64,000 nucleotides of DNA. Origin: Melitaea cinxia (taxonomy: Eukaryota > Arthropoda > Insecta > Lepidoptera > Nymphalidae). A program made the translations under genes and the position numbers. The stretch covers positions 4,348,369-4,412,368 of the forward strand of contig NC_059417.1 of NCBI RefSeq assembly GCF_905220565.1. The letters run 5' to 3'. The notes below the pieces were generated by a model, which had not been told where the DNA came from, searched no databases, and saw only the letters and a list, made by a program, of their open reading frames with translations. Below are positions 1 through 11,300 of the stretch, piece after piece (positions within the stretch are counted from its first letter, which is position 1; each line of letters begins with the position of its first letter).

Positions 1-629
1 AGTAGCAATGGTAACAGAAAGTAATTTTCTTACGTTTCGTGCAACTTGTTCGTTATCGTTTCTTTGATATTTCAATAGATAACGCTAAAACAATAAAAAG
101 CAGATTTTAAAACTAAATTGCTTTTCAGTGATTTGTAACATGTTTGTAACGTTAACGTAAAATATTCTTTTTATATGTTCCTGAGAAAATTACAAAAAAA
201 GAAGTAAATGGGAGTTTTTAAGTTTTGTGCTTAGAATTTTCCCCAAAGGCAGACCTTTCCCAAGTTTCCAAATATCCGTGAGCTATAGTAGCTATTTAAA
301 TTATACAGATGATGCTGTCTGCTCATTTGCCTCTCTTCATACATAGTACAAAACAGTCGCTTTCCGCTGTCTGTATGCTTAGATCTCTAAAACTACGCAA
401 CGAATTTTGATGCGGTTTTCTTTAGTAGGTAAGTAGAGTGATTCCAGAGGAAGTTTTATATGTACTTATAATTAATACATGCATAATATAGTAGAGGAAC
501 CCAAGAGGAACACTGACAGTTTTAGATGTTTCTAATGTGATTTATAGTAAGCCCTCCTGAAAGTTCCAATAAAAAACTTATCTGAATTCCAGATTTCCAG
601 ATAGCCCAGATAAAAACTGTATGAAAATT
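1..629. other. AT-rich non-coding DNA
   Basis: No gene or convincing element boundary is seen. A 62-codon minus-strand frame at 578-766 overlaps a dispersed repeat and has no recognisable domain. Confidence 0.5.
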
Positions 630-965
630 TTAAACCGACTTCTACAAAAGGAGAAGGTTCTCAATGCGACTGAATTTTTTTTTATGTATGTTACTTCAGA
701 ACTTTTGACTGGGTGGGCCGATTTCGGCAATTTTTTTTTATCGAAAGGTGTGTCATTTGGTCCCACTTAAATTTATTTGAGATCTAATAACTACTTTTCG
801 AGTTATATCTAATAATGCGTTTTTACTTGACTGTTTTTTCGTCGACTACGCTGTATTATACCGCTTAACTTTTTAATAAGTACATTGTTTTGCGCTTACA
901 CTACAAATATTTATTTAATATTTAGTATCTGCATTGCATCCCTGCGAAGCCTGGGCGGGTGCTAG
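630..965 (+). repeat. AACCGACTTC-family repeat ending in a Helitron-like CTAG end
   Basis: 630 to about 860 matches the family seen at 44600 and 59428 (start AACCGACTTC, internal CGAGTTATATCTAATAATG). The segment ends with a GCGGGTGCTAG end at 955-965 followed by T, as in Helitron-like 3' ends. Whether these are one element or two abutting ones cannot be told. Confidence 0.5.
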
Positions 966-1139
966 TTTTATATACGATAAACCTTTTTTTTCATACTATT
1001 TGACAGAATGTTATGAAACAAAAAAGGGTGCTACGTCTAAGATTTTACAGTGATTGAAAATTGTTTTTCTAATTCGACCAAGTAAATGTAAAAGTTTTAT
1101 ATAATTGCTTGCCATCTTTAAATTAATGTATGAGATATA

Positions 1140-1326
1140 TATTTCCTGGGACCTATTATTGTATTATAAATAATTACTCGAAGGAAATGGTGCTGATAGC
1201 CAAAATACAGGCTATGCCTAGTTCAGTTACAGATGCTAATCTCATTACTTCTGATATTGTTGCCACATTATCTACTCATCTAGTACTAAGTTTGTGAAAT
1301 AAAGATATTATTATTATTATTATTAT
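1140..1326 (+). repeat. LINE 3'-end fragment with (ATT)n tail
   Basis: An AATAAA signal at 1298-1303 is followed by an (ATT)n run at 1307-1326, the same layout as the 3' end of the LINE at 36300. Probably a 5'-truncated jockey/CR1-type LINE remnant; no coding capacity remains. Confidence 0.5.
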
Positions 1327-1423
1327 CGTGTCATAGAACTAAACGATTTCAGAAATTTCAAATAACATTATATGTATAAAACTGTAAATAGGGTAAACAA
1401 AAACTCAATTTTATCTAAAACGT

Positions 1424-1429
1424 TTTATT
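1424..1429 (-). terminator. Candidate polyadenylation signal of the zinc-finger gene
   Basis: AATAAA on the minus strand, about 310 bases beyond the stop codon. It is the first canonical hexamer I see downstream in an AT-rich 3' flank. Cleavage would fall near 1400-1415. Position only; no transcript evidence. Confidence 0.35.
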
Positions 1430-1739
1430 TTTCTTATAAATCTTAATGCGTACTTACAGGCCTTGCCTTAGTAATAATATTTACAGTTTTTTTTTTAATA
1501 ATGGCAGAGGACATAAACTAATTTTACATAATTTAACCAAAAACAAAAGCCCATTTTTATAAACCCAATTTTTATAAATGATATTGAGTTCTACAGATTT
1601 AGATATTTTGTAATGAAATAAGATAAGCAATAAAAAAATAAATTGTTAACTAGTACATATCTTCTTATATAAACTCATCTCTGAAGGTAGTATATACACA
1701 ATTAATATTGTATATTTTTCTTTTGGTTTATCAGCATAT

Positions 1740-4700
1740 TCAGTACTTATTCCAAGGTACATTGTCAATTGCATGTTTCTTCAATTTGTGCTTTTTCAGA
1801 TATTTAGAATCAATGTATGCCTCCCCACAAATAGAGCATACATACGGGCGCTCCCCAGTATGCGTCCTTAAGTGCACAACTAAGTTTCCTTTTAGTGCAA
1901 AGAACTTCATACATACTGAACAACCAAATTTCTTTTCCCTTGTATGTGTGAGTTGATGTGTCCGTAAGTGAGTCTTTGTTTTAAAACGTAATGAACAAAG
2001 CTGACAAGGAAATGGTCGTTCATTTGTATGTACCCTTTCATGCATTATTAACATAGCTTGACTGGCACATCCTTTACCACAAATACAACATTCAAATCTC
2101 TTCGTTGTCTTTTTTAAGTTTTTCTCGGTGTTCTGAGCATCGGAATCAACAATATGAGTGCTTTCCACGTGCTGTTCTAATGCCGATTCTACAGAAAACA
2201 TTTTCTTACACAATGAACACGCATAGCCTAACAATTTTCCAAAATTAGTTGTAACTTCTTGTTTAACGGTTTTCATTAGTTCCTCTTTTACTTTAACTAA
2301 TCTTGATTTCGAACATTCATCTGATCCTCTATGTGTTGTTAGGTCAGATTTATTTTCGAATTTAATACCGCACTGACTACAAGTGTATGGATTGACATGA
2401 GTTAACCTATGAGTCTGCATCGTAATTTTTTGATGGAATCTTTTATGGCAGATATCACATTCAAAATCTTTAATACCACTGTGGATCATCATATGTCGTT
2501 TCAAGTTATTTTGATTTGCAAATGTCTTTGAGCATATATCACATTGGGGTTTACTATTATGAACGTATTTAATATGTTGGGTGAGAGTGTTTCTCTTTAT
2601 ATTTTGATTGCAAAATGGGCAAGTAACAAGTAGACCTACTGGGTTACTGTGTAGTAGCATGTGGCCTGTTAAAATTTCGGCAGTTTCAAAGCCCTTACCA
2701 CATAGATTGCATAAGTGATCACCAGCTGGGTTGTGTTTGTATTGATGTTTCTCATAAGTGTCTAAATCATCGAATTGTTCTCCACAGTCACACAGGAAAG
2801 TTCCATCCTCCTGCTGTAGCACAGTTGCTATTTGACTATCATCAGCATACTCTATAACTAGCTCAGAACCATCACACTTAACTAATTGGAACTGAGGAGA
2901 GTCATCACCCTCATATAATATAACTTCTTGTGACATTGAATCCCCGTCTTCATATTTAAGAGATTGAGAATCTGTTACGTATTTAATGCCATCATCACTC
3001 TTAAGTAGAATTGTTCTTTCTGCACCCGATGGTGTAAGTATTTTGATAAAATTCTTTGCATTTGGAAGATCTTTTAGCATTTCATCACTAAGTGGAAGTG
3101 TAAATTCATGAGGCTTTTCTTGAGAATCTTCAATAATTGTAAAATCTTGGTTCTGTATATCTGCATTGTCTGTATCTACATTCATGTTTTCATTAAATTG
3201 ATCTCCAGTATCTTGTTCCTCATTTTCTAAAATTGTAGCTGGCACGTCATTTGGAACTTTTAGTTTAGTTATGAGAAATGAATCAATTGTATTTTCAAAG
3301 TTGTTTGGGTCTTGCTCTTTTGTTGCTTGCAATTTTACATTTCCTTGTGTTGTTAATTCTGTTATCTCCATATTTTCAACAACTGGCTCATCGTCGGATT
3401 TTTCACTATTATCTTTTTGGTTATCAACTACTACAACATAGTAATAATCATCGTCACTATCATTTGGTTCTCTTTTAATGATAGATTCTAGTTTCTTCAT
3501 AGATTCTTTTGCAATGTCTTCAATAGTCATATCCTCACTAGCTTTAAGTTGTGTTTCAATTTGTGAATAGTCATCATCTTTGCTCTTAGTTATCAGTGTA
3601 TCTAATTGTAACTTTAATTCCTTATCTACTTTCATGCATTGTATGCGAAATTGATATGCTGATGTCATAAGTGTGAAACAATCACTGCACAGCCTTTGAG
3701 GCAAGCCATCGTCCTCTTTTGCCTGAAACAATTAGATTATATTTTTAATATAACAGTGACTTATGAATATGATCAGTTTTATTTTATAGTAGTACAATTT
3801 TATAATTATTTCTATTAATATATGATAATCTTTTTAACATGTTTTAGCCAGCCTTTTGTACTATTTAATAACGTATTGTGCATAAAGTTTGACTAAGTAA
3901 ATGATTAATTTTCAAAATAATGCCTTTAAAAATTATAATAACTTTTTAATTTCTATATTAATTTCAAGTTTAAGAACATAAATTATAAAAGTATGTTTAA
4001 CTAAATCAATTGTAATATTGATATTAGTATATATGGTGATAATATACATAATAAAACAAAGTATAATTAAATTGTAAAGGATTTAGGTGTAACAGCTTCA
4101 TCATTAAATATTGGAAATAATATCCATTTAAAAATAACACGTTAATAATTCATTAATTAATTATCAGATTAAACAGTTGCTTAAAAGATAAGATTTTAAT
4201 TGCATTTTAAGTGTAGAATATTTTATAAATGAAACAGTTAAAGATTTTTAGGTGATAATATATAATAAAAAACTTAAGGTTAAAAATAGTTAATCTTTAG
4301 GTAGTTTTTTGTTTATTTTTTGGCTGAGAATATTCAGACACTAGTGTGGCTCCAGCAGTAATCTGGCGTGACTGGTACTGTTTGAAAAAAATAAAGATAT
4401 CCCATAGACCTAACCTCATAATTAGACTGTTCATCGGTATGATTTCGCTCTGTGACATCACCGGCGCTTCGGAAGGTGCAGCCCCTTCGCTCTTGCGTAA
4501 CAAAATGCAGACACCCATGCTCGCCCAAGTGTCTGTGGTATGTTACAGCGGGCGGGGGCTGCCTTCCATCCGCGCCTCTGGCTTCTAAAGAACACTCTAG
4601 GGGTATTCAGCGTGATCAAATTACGGAAAGATAACCACAATAGATTTAAAACTAATTAGTGCCCGTCACACTAAATTACCGCTGGAGTCACGCTAGTGTC

Positions 4701-4965
4701 CTAATATCCTTATCGTTATTTTATAACAAAACGTTATATTGAATAAAATACAAGTTTTTTTTATAAATAGCACTTTCACAGATGTAATTATGTTACAGAA
4801 AATTAAAAATAAAATGGTATTTTTTAAAAATTATGGTAAAATAGTTTTTACCTCGATTGTGGTGATTTCCAAAAATTTTTCTCGAACATTTTCCTCAGTG
4901 TCGAAAAGTGACACCTCAGAATCGGGAGACAGGCAGCACCGACACAAATCAGACCAGGATTCCAT
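1740..4965 (-). CDS. ZAD-domain C2H2 zinc-finger protein, two coding exons (4965-4852 joined to 3722-1740)
   Basis: Probable nuclear DNA-binding transcription factor of the insect ZAD family. Exon 1 encodes 38 residues and exon 2 encodes 660, giving about 698 in all. The ZAD runs from about residue 8 to 85, with zinc ligands C8, C11, C50 and C53; in this family it mediates dimerisation. A long acidic region follows. About ten C2H2 fingers fill the C-terminal half. The first is degenerate (only one residue between its cysteines), one ends in Cys instead of His, and the last four are joined by TNERPF, TREKKF and TGERPY linkers typical of tandem DNA-reading fingers. Exon 2 starts after TTGTTTCAG at 3723 and exon 1 ends before GTAAAAAC at 4851, both in phase 0. 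The exon-2 frame alone has no ATG for a ZAD start. Family assignment is firm. The orthologue is not recognised, so no symbol is given. ZAD genes expand lineage-specifically, so the target genes are unknown. Confidence 0.93.
3723..4851 (-). other. Intron 1 of the ZAD zinc-finger gene
   Basis: A 1129-bp intron with GT at 4851-4850 and AG at 3724-3723. It is strongly AT-rich except for a GC-richer inserted element at about 4334-4702 (listed separately). The small reading frames inside it belong to that insert and do not look like host coding sequence. Confidence 0.85.
4334..4702. mobile_element. MITE-like inverted-repeat element in the zinc-finger intron
   Basis: About 370 bp, GC-richer than the surrounding intron. 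The outer ~26 bases (GACACTAGTGTGGCTCCAGC and on) recur inverted at the right end with 3 mismatches, and weaker pairing continues about 20 bases inward. AATAT at 4329-4333 and 4703-4707 is a possible 5-bp target duplication. No transposase is encoded. Probably a non-autonomous DNA transposon; superfamily not identified. Confidence 0.55.
4852..4965 (-). CDS. Coding exon 1 of the ZAD zinc-finger gene
   Basis: A short exon that completes the ZAD. The reverse strand reads M-E-S-W-S-D-L-C-R-C-C, then a phenylalanine/acidic stretch and a KFLEITTIE end, directly followed by GTAAAAAC. The first ZAD Cys pair lies here and the second pair is at the start of exon 2, the usual ZAD split. The chosen ATG at 4965 has G at -3 and G at +4. 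Another in-frame ATG five codons upstream (4980) has T at -3, and an in-frame TAA lies just beyond it, so translation starts in this exon unless a spliced leader changes the frame. The sequence TATTTATATTTTCCAG just upstream (about 5010) could be an acceptor for a 5' UTR intron. Confidence 0.88.
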
Positions 4966-5162
4966 ATCAAAATGTTTCATACATAATTATCCCGCCAGGA
5001 AAGCCTGGAAAATATAAATACCGTGGCTTTAGCTTCATTGTTTTGACAGTTGTTTATAAAGTAATCAGAGAGCACAATAAAGTAGGTATCCAAAGAGTAA
5101 AATTATCTACGGACCTTGCCATAAAGACGATCTATTCAAAATTATAGACAAGAGAGCGTATC

Positions 5163-5173
5163 AAAATGGCGGC
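5163..5173. promoter_or_regulatory. YY1/Pho-type motif upstream of the zinc-finger gene
   Basis: AAAATGGCGGC fits the YY1 core-promoter motif (AANATGGCGGC). It sits about 200 bases upstream of the zinc-finger start in a locally CpG-richer stretch (5150-5240), the only such stretch near the gene. It is a plausible part of a TATA-less promoter. The ATG inside it opens only a 16-codon frame on the plus strand, so I do not call a gene there. Confidence 0.35.
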
Positions 5174-6930
5174 AGCACACGCGACAAGAAATGGAGCGGA
5201 TGTTGCGACATGTTAACAATGCGACGCGTAACTGTTAAAGGATGGCAACACCGAATTAGTTTCGTATCAAAATAATGTTTACCGTATATTATTTTTTTTT
5301 TGTATTATTTTGTAGTCAAAATATTTTTAAGCTTACTATATATATTTGATTTTATCTAAAAAAAGGAATTTAATTAAAAACTTGTGTCAAATGTTAGATT
5401 TGACTTTTACTATTTTATGTTGGTATTACAGTTACAGAGATTATTCCGGACAAAAGTTACATGTTATTTTAAAGTATTAAATATTTATTAACTTTTAAAG
5501 CAATTAATTCTATTGCTATAAAATAATTTCAAGATGTCTATTAAAATAGGTATTTTATAAGAAATATTAATGAAGTGATCTGTGCGTCTGGGACATTTGC
5601 TTCTAGCGCTTCAAGAGCTTCACGTAGGTGTCGGTAGATGTCTCTCCAAACCAAAGAGTTTTTTTTTCAATTTGAAGTATTTACTTTTAAGTAATTTAGT
5701 ACTTATAGGCCAACTTAAAACACTACTATACTACAGTACAGTACTGTAGTTATACAAATAAATTTAACTATATTAATAATACTAACACATTACTAGAAAA
5801 TAAGTTTAATTTTACTGACTGCATAAAGTGACCGAAGGGTTTTCGATATTCGAAACAGCGCAGAAATAATAAAGAAACGATTCTTGAGCAATTTATTGGC
5901 CTGTAACAAAAAAACATGTAATGGGAATTTAGACCCATTATAATTGTACGTACAATAACAATGAAACTTTTCTTATTATCGATTCCAATTCATGAGCATA
6001 CCGTTATCTTAATTATGCCAAAAAGTTTAAATTACAAACATTTTTTACCCGTATCATCTGGTACATTTTAGGCGTAACCTAACGTACGTAGAGCCTGGGC
6101 CTAACCGCAAAACATGAATAAAATAACGCAAACTAGCCCGACAGTTTGCTGAAAGAGGGTTTATTTGAAGTTTTTGGATTAATTTCAGTTTAAAGGGTAG
6201 GTATAAAAGCTAATTCGTAACACACTAATACGTTATGATTTGTTAGAAATGTTTATGATGTTAAGGCGTTCATGAACTTTAATTTATATTAATAACAAGC
6301 TTAGTACATTCAAATTATTAATAATTTCCAATTAAAATGTTACCTGGTCTGGTTAAGACCTTGACAGGCTTGGGGTGACGCTATAACCAGCTTGGTCTGG
6401 AGAGAACCAAACTCGTTTTGCTTAAATACCTAATCCTTAATTGTGTGGACCAATGCGGCAAATTTTAGAAAATACAAAATTTCGGAAAACGTAACTATTA
6501 TTTAAACTTTGCTCGTTTGGCAGTGCGCAGAACACGATAACGTATGTCGGGTGAGCTAGTTATTCAAATGATAAAGTTAGTAGGAAACCCACTAGCTTAT
6601 TGTTAGTAATACTGGTTGTTTCTACAAAATTTTCACATGTTTAACAGTGTAGTATTTTGTAGGCGTTTGTTTAATATGTAGGTCTTTTTTATAAAGTAGA
6701 TATACAAAAGACTTTAAGTAAATTGTTTTCTCTTCGGATCTCCATATTCAATCCACTCGTCAGTTTAGGTTGAAAACGTTAAAATACAATAAATATTAAA
6801 CATATAAAGAGCCCTTATCTCAGATGACGGATGGTCCGTAGGGACTATTCAATCTTGGCAAAGGAAAAAAGATCTTACCATTTGTCGTTAATTATTTACT
6901 ACAATAAAATACAAGTGATATATATTTTTA
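5174..6930. other. AT-rich intergenic DNA
   Basis: No gene recognised. The only structural feature noted is a perfect 21-base odd palindrome at 5730-5750 (ACTACAGTAC, central A, GTACTGTAGT). Confidence 0.5.
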
Positions 6931-7240
6931 ACTAGCTGTGCTCGCGACTTCGACCGCGTGGAATAGTGACAGGTTCAATGTGATTCTTTAAATTGACATA
7001 ACGTTTAACGTTATCATAACGTTTTTATTTATGAACCGATTGACACGAAACAAGCACTAAATATTAAGTTAGTCTTGCCACAATATATTAGTAAGAACCG
7101 CATATAAATCGGATAAGCCAGTTCTGAGATTAGCGTGCACAAACGTACAGACAAACAGACAAAAATTCTGACAATCATTGTTTTGGGTACTATTTCCGTT
7201 GATAAAGATAATATTTTTTCTCTTATATCTTAAATGTACA
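6931..7240 (-). mobile_element. Helitron-like element fragment (3' end at left)
   Basis: The reverse strand ends CGCGAGCACAGCTAG followed by T, a Helitron-type terminus. Its body matches, in opposite orientation, the copy at 41625-41918 (shared runs include ACAGACAAACAGACAAAAAT and the downstream TATTTTTTCTC block). Non-autonomous, no coding frame. Confidence 0.65.
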
Positions 7241-7597
7241 GACACCGATACGTTACTTTTTATTATATTATGTAGGTATGATTATTCGGTGAGTTTACAA
7301 CAATTATTCTTAATATTCTATACTTCAATAATTGTTCTTGAACGGCCGTAATAAATCTTGTTTGAGTGAGGAATTACAGAACACTCACGTTTCTGTCGTT
7401 ACGTTTACAAGCTGTTTACGAAAGTTGATCCTTACGAATCCTCTCACCACAAGACTCGACGAATTCCACCTTCGCAGGCTAAGTTTTGAAACGGATGCAA
7501 CCATCCAACGCTTTTTTTACTCAATAAAATAATATTTTCCGAAAATAAAGATAGAAAAAAAAATTAGTAAAAAACGAGTGTACTTTAGACCACACAA

Positions 7598-7850
7598 CAG
7601 GGTGCCTAGTGCGAGTTTTGTTTAATCCGTCTCGCAACAGCGGGCGTAAATTTTAACTTCATTTTGTACAGGAAATTCGGGATTTCAACCTAGTTATTGC
7701 GTTTGCCGCTAGATGACTCTGTATCGATTGTATCGTAAACTATTCTTTATCGTATAGGCTGCACTGTTTAAATTCCCATGCAAAATAATCTTCATGTATA
7801 AACGCGTTTCTGTCATGTTTCTGTGAATAAAACTCGCACTAGGCACTCTG
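7598..7850. mobile_element. Short MITE with about 22-bp terminal inverted repeats
   Basis: 253 bp. The left end CAGGGTGCCTAGTGCGAG pairs with the right end CTCGCACTAGGCACTCTG, inverted, with one mismatch across about 22 bases extending into the AAAA/TTTT. Interior AT-rich, no coding frame. A target duplication is not clear. The CAG ends suggest a hAT-like or related non-autonomous transposon; superfamily uncertain. Confidence 0.65.
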
Positions 7851-8553
7851 AAGTAAACCTTCTTTTGTTGCCCCTACAGTAATATACGAAACGTAACTCT
7901 CTTTCTTTATATTTTTACTAACTCATATCTCCCTCTCACTACCGTTTGCCTCTCCCGATCACACTTTTCAAATCAATCTTTGCCATGTGAATTGATTATT
8001 GTTTAAAACAAAACAATAATAAGTATCTACTTTAACTTTTAAGTTATCTAAATCTAAATCTATTTATTTTTATCCCCCCGTTTTGTACAATCACTTAGTA
8101 TTTATATGCTTTTTAAATATCTATTTTACGGTACTAGTGGGAATTAAATGATGGATAGGTGTTCAGGTACGTCATGTAATATTTTTTCCACCTTTATATT
8201 ACTAGACCAAATGTAATGTCAACCATTATTCAGTAGATACCTGGAAAGTTTTCAAGTGAAATTCGTTCGAGAACTCGTAGTGACTATTAAAACATGATTC
8301 GAATGAAAACATTTGTAAGCATTCGATTCTTATAAAAGGTCCGTCACTTTATATTATTGTCATGATTTATTTATACCATTTGTTATAAAGATTGAACTAT
8401 ATAATATGGACTAAGTGATTTCGAAAAATTGTATTTACTGGACATACGAAAAATAAACATTTTAAGATGTTTTATATGAGTAATGCCGACTGTTTGAGTT
8501 TGTATTTAATTTTATTAAAGTTTGCATTTTGAATATAATGCGATTTAGATGAT

Positions 8554-8648
8554 CTGCCAACCCGCATTAGAGCAGCGTGGTGGATTAAGCTCTGATCCTT
8601 TTCCTACACGGTTAAAGAGGCCAATAGACCCAGCAGTGGGATATTACA
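8554..8648 (+). repeat. tRNA-derived SINE, 3' fragment
   Basis: Matches the last ~100 bases of the SINE family whose complete copy is at 22524-22872 (CCAACCCGCATTAGAGCAGC, then AGCTCTGATCC, then CAGCAGTGGGATATTAC). The head and body are missing. Confidence 0.75.
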
Positions 8649-9025
8649 CCCAACCGCTGAACCGTAGATGATGCGTTGCAATTAAAGGCCATTGCATATG
8701 TAACGTGTTTTTGGCTGAACGGAACGGGACGTGAAACGGAAATATCATTGAATACAAAATGTAAACGAATAAGCACGGAAGTGACGGGAACGAAAAGCGC
8801 ACGGGGAGGAAAAAATATCTTCGGCGACGATGTTTAACACGTCCCGCCCCGTGCGTGCCCCGTCCCGTCCGTGATCCCGCTGCATATGCACAGTCGCTCT
8901 GTTCGCTCCGGAGAGCTAAAGTAGGGAATGCCTCCCATGCATTTGCACGGTATTTGTCACGGTGCGTTCGACAAATGCTTGTAAGAGCCATACAGTTAGC
9001 CATACGCATCTCGCCGGACCCCCGA
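8649..9025. other. GC-rich island of unknown nature
   Basis: A locally GC- and CpG-rich stretch in AT-rich DNA, open for 121 codons on the minus strand (8644-9009). The deduced protein has no domain I recognise and overlaps the SINE end. Repeated CGGGACG/CGTCCCG-type words suggest a decayed transposon or a degenerate CpG-rich regulatory region. Not called as a gene. Confidence 0.35.
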
Positions 9026-10112
9026 TAAAGTATACATTACATGTTGACGGCATTTTATGTGTGAAGCGTTTATTTATTTATCTAAGTGTCGCTGCAAAGT
9101 TATCTTACCCACCCTAAGCTAAACGAAGTAAATATAACGAAAATCGAGAGATATGTTCGCCAGATTGACTGACGTTGATTGATTGATTGATAGACCTTGA
9201 CATAAAATCAAAATTTAATGAGTTTGTGTTGCTATCTTTCAGTCTTGCAAACACAAACGTTATTGCTATTTGACCGGAATCTGTTACCTTGGACAGGTAT
9301 TGTCACTGAACTATCTGCTTGCAAAGTTTCCACAACAATATAAAGTAGGTCGAAATGGACTTCTTTTGTCTGTTTAGTTGTATAAGTATCTATACTAATA
9401 TTATGCAGAGGAAATATTTGTACTTTAGTTTTTATTTTTTTTTTTATTTTTTTTGTCAAAAGGAAAAGTTTATTATATTCTATTAAGGACATTTAACTAA
9501 AATATTGTTTTTTTTTAAATTAAGTTTATTACTTTTTGTTGATTTAAATGTGTTTTTTTTTTGTTTATTTAGTAGTATTCTCTGTAAGTTTTTGTTATTG
9601 ATGTCCATATTATAGGCAAGTATAAAAAACTTAGTCCGCCAGCTTTAGGATCCACTATATAGGATTTAGAGCGACGTAACGATATTTTTCAAGTTACTCT
9701 CAGCACGCCCGTTTATTTAAAACCTAAATTGTAAGATTTCATTAAACATAACTAGTCCGCCATCTTGGGTATTCCGGCATGTTGGGTTTTGAATGACGTC
9801 ATACAGCTATTCATGCACTGTCAGCTAAAATATAATTGTATACAAAACTGCAGCTATGTTTCAAATTTAGTTGCAAGATACCAATCTAATAAACATTATG
9901 TATGTTGCATTGCATACCTACGTACATAAATAAAATCTTTTATAAACTGCGTGTTTCAGCTCCTACACATGACTGGAGTTTGTAGCTTAAGTTCGATTAC
10001 CGTGATAAGTAAAAAATCAAATGTTTTATTAAATTGATTTCGTTATAATTATTTAAAATAATAAAAATAAAAATTCAAAACATAAATTGACGTTTGCTTT
10101 TGGTATCGGTGC
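9026..10112. other. AT-rich non-coding DNA
   Basis: No gene recognised. Poly-T runs and a GTCCGCCATCTTGGG word at 9755 resembling the motif in the 24001 tandem array are the only features noted. Confidence 0.45.
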
Positions 10113-10396
10113 ATTCAGCCTGTAATATCCCACTGCTGGGCATAGGCCTCTTTCTCCATGTAGGAGAAGGATTGCAGCTTTAATCCACCACGCTGCTCCT
10201 CTGCGAGTTGGCGGATATATTCCCTAATATGAGTATCGATCACTATCAGGTGTATATGATAACAACCGGGATCGACTGCTTAACGTGCTCTCCGAGGCAC
10301 GGTGCACGGTGGGGAGACCCACAAAGACAGACATCTAAACCGGAAAGAAATATTTGTGCAAATACAAACATACATCCCGAGCGGGAATCGAACTAT
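10113..10396 (-). repeat. tRNA-derived SINE, minus-strand copy
   Basis: The reverse strand carries the family body, including a B-box region GTTCGATTCCCGCTCGG near 10380-10395, the CACGTTAAGC block and the 3' end CAGCAGTGGGATATTACAGG. The A-box part of the head is not recognisable. Confidence 0.8.
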
Positions 10397-11024
10397 ATGG
10401 TTTTAGGCGACTACTCGTACCATCATAGAATGGTTGTAAAACGGTATCCCCTATCCCATATTTCTTATATCCCATATCTTAAATAAACAGCTAAAAATTC
10501 TTGTAAAGTGTCACTGCCCTTGTTTGACACGATTTCACTCTCTATCTTTTTTCGGCCTTATATTGTTTCCTAAGGAGTAAACTTCAGAAAACGTAACGTG
10601 TTTTAAAAGTTATATGTAATCAGGATGTTCTTAAACTTTGTACAAAATTGTTTCGAAGTTACCGCATCAGTCTTTTCTGCTGTCATTTTCAGAGTATGAA
10701 TGCGAAAAAACTAAAAAGTTTGGTTTACAGTACGTGTATTGACTTAATTTTATAATTATATTTGAGAACAAAAATTGAAAACAAAAACCATTAACACAAT
10801 TACCTAAAAAAGATATAAAATATCTTCGAAAAGAACTAATGGATAGAATGGAATAATTTGTAACGAATTAATCTAACATCAATCATTTGGTGAGTAAGTC
10901 AACCAGAGCTTCTGAAGAGGATCGGGGTTTGTGATACTCTTTATGTATTTCAGAAGTCCATAGACTAAGGTGTCTATTTGCCATCAGGAGTTTTCACCTT
11001 TTTTATACATATATCAGCAACTGA

Positions 11025-11300
11025 GGTAGGGCACAGTAGGAAATTTTCTCCTCAAAATACGGAGCAGCCCGACTGGGGTAGTACCTAAACCTTAGAGAAG
11101 ATCAGATAAATAATACTGTTTTCAATCAGTGTTGTATTTCTGTTGGTAAGTAAGGTGACCAGAGCTAATGTGGGAAATTGGGGATAGGGTCGGCAACGCG
11201 CTTGCGATGCTTCTGATGTTGCAGACGTTTATAAGCTACGGTAATCGCTTACCATCAAATGAGCTACGCTTCTTTGCCGACCTAGTTATATTAAAAAAAA
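11025..11300 (+). repeat. Dispersed repeat containing GGTCGGCAACGCGCTTGCGA
   Basis: About 275 bp shared with copies at 27495-27775 (minus), 32805-32990, 51035-51180 and 61955-62060 (minus). Shared blocks: GGGCACAGTAGGAA, GAAGATCAGATAAATAATA, GGTCGGCAACGCGCTTGCGA, GCAGACGTTTATA. Ends in an A-rich run at 11293. Likely a SINE or LINE-tail family; not classified. A short related piece lies at 11690-11755. Confidence 0.65.

Noticed and set aside
5165..5215. ATG-initiated plus-strand frame in the CpG-rich region upstream of the zinc-finger gene
   Set aside because: Only 16 codons; the ATG is better explained as part of a YY1-like promoter motif.
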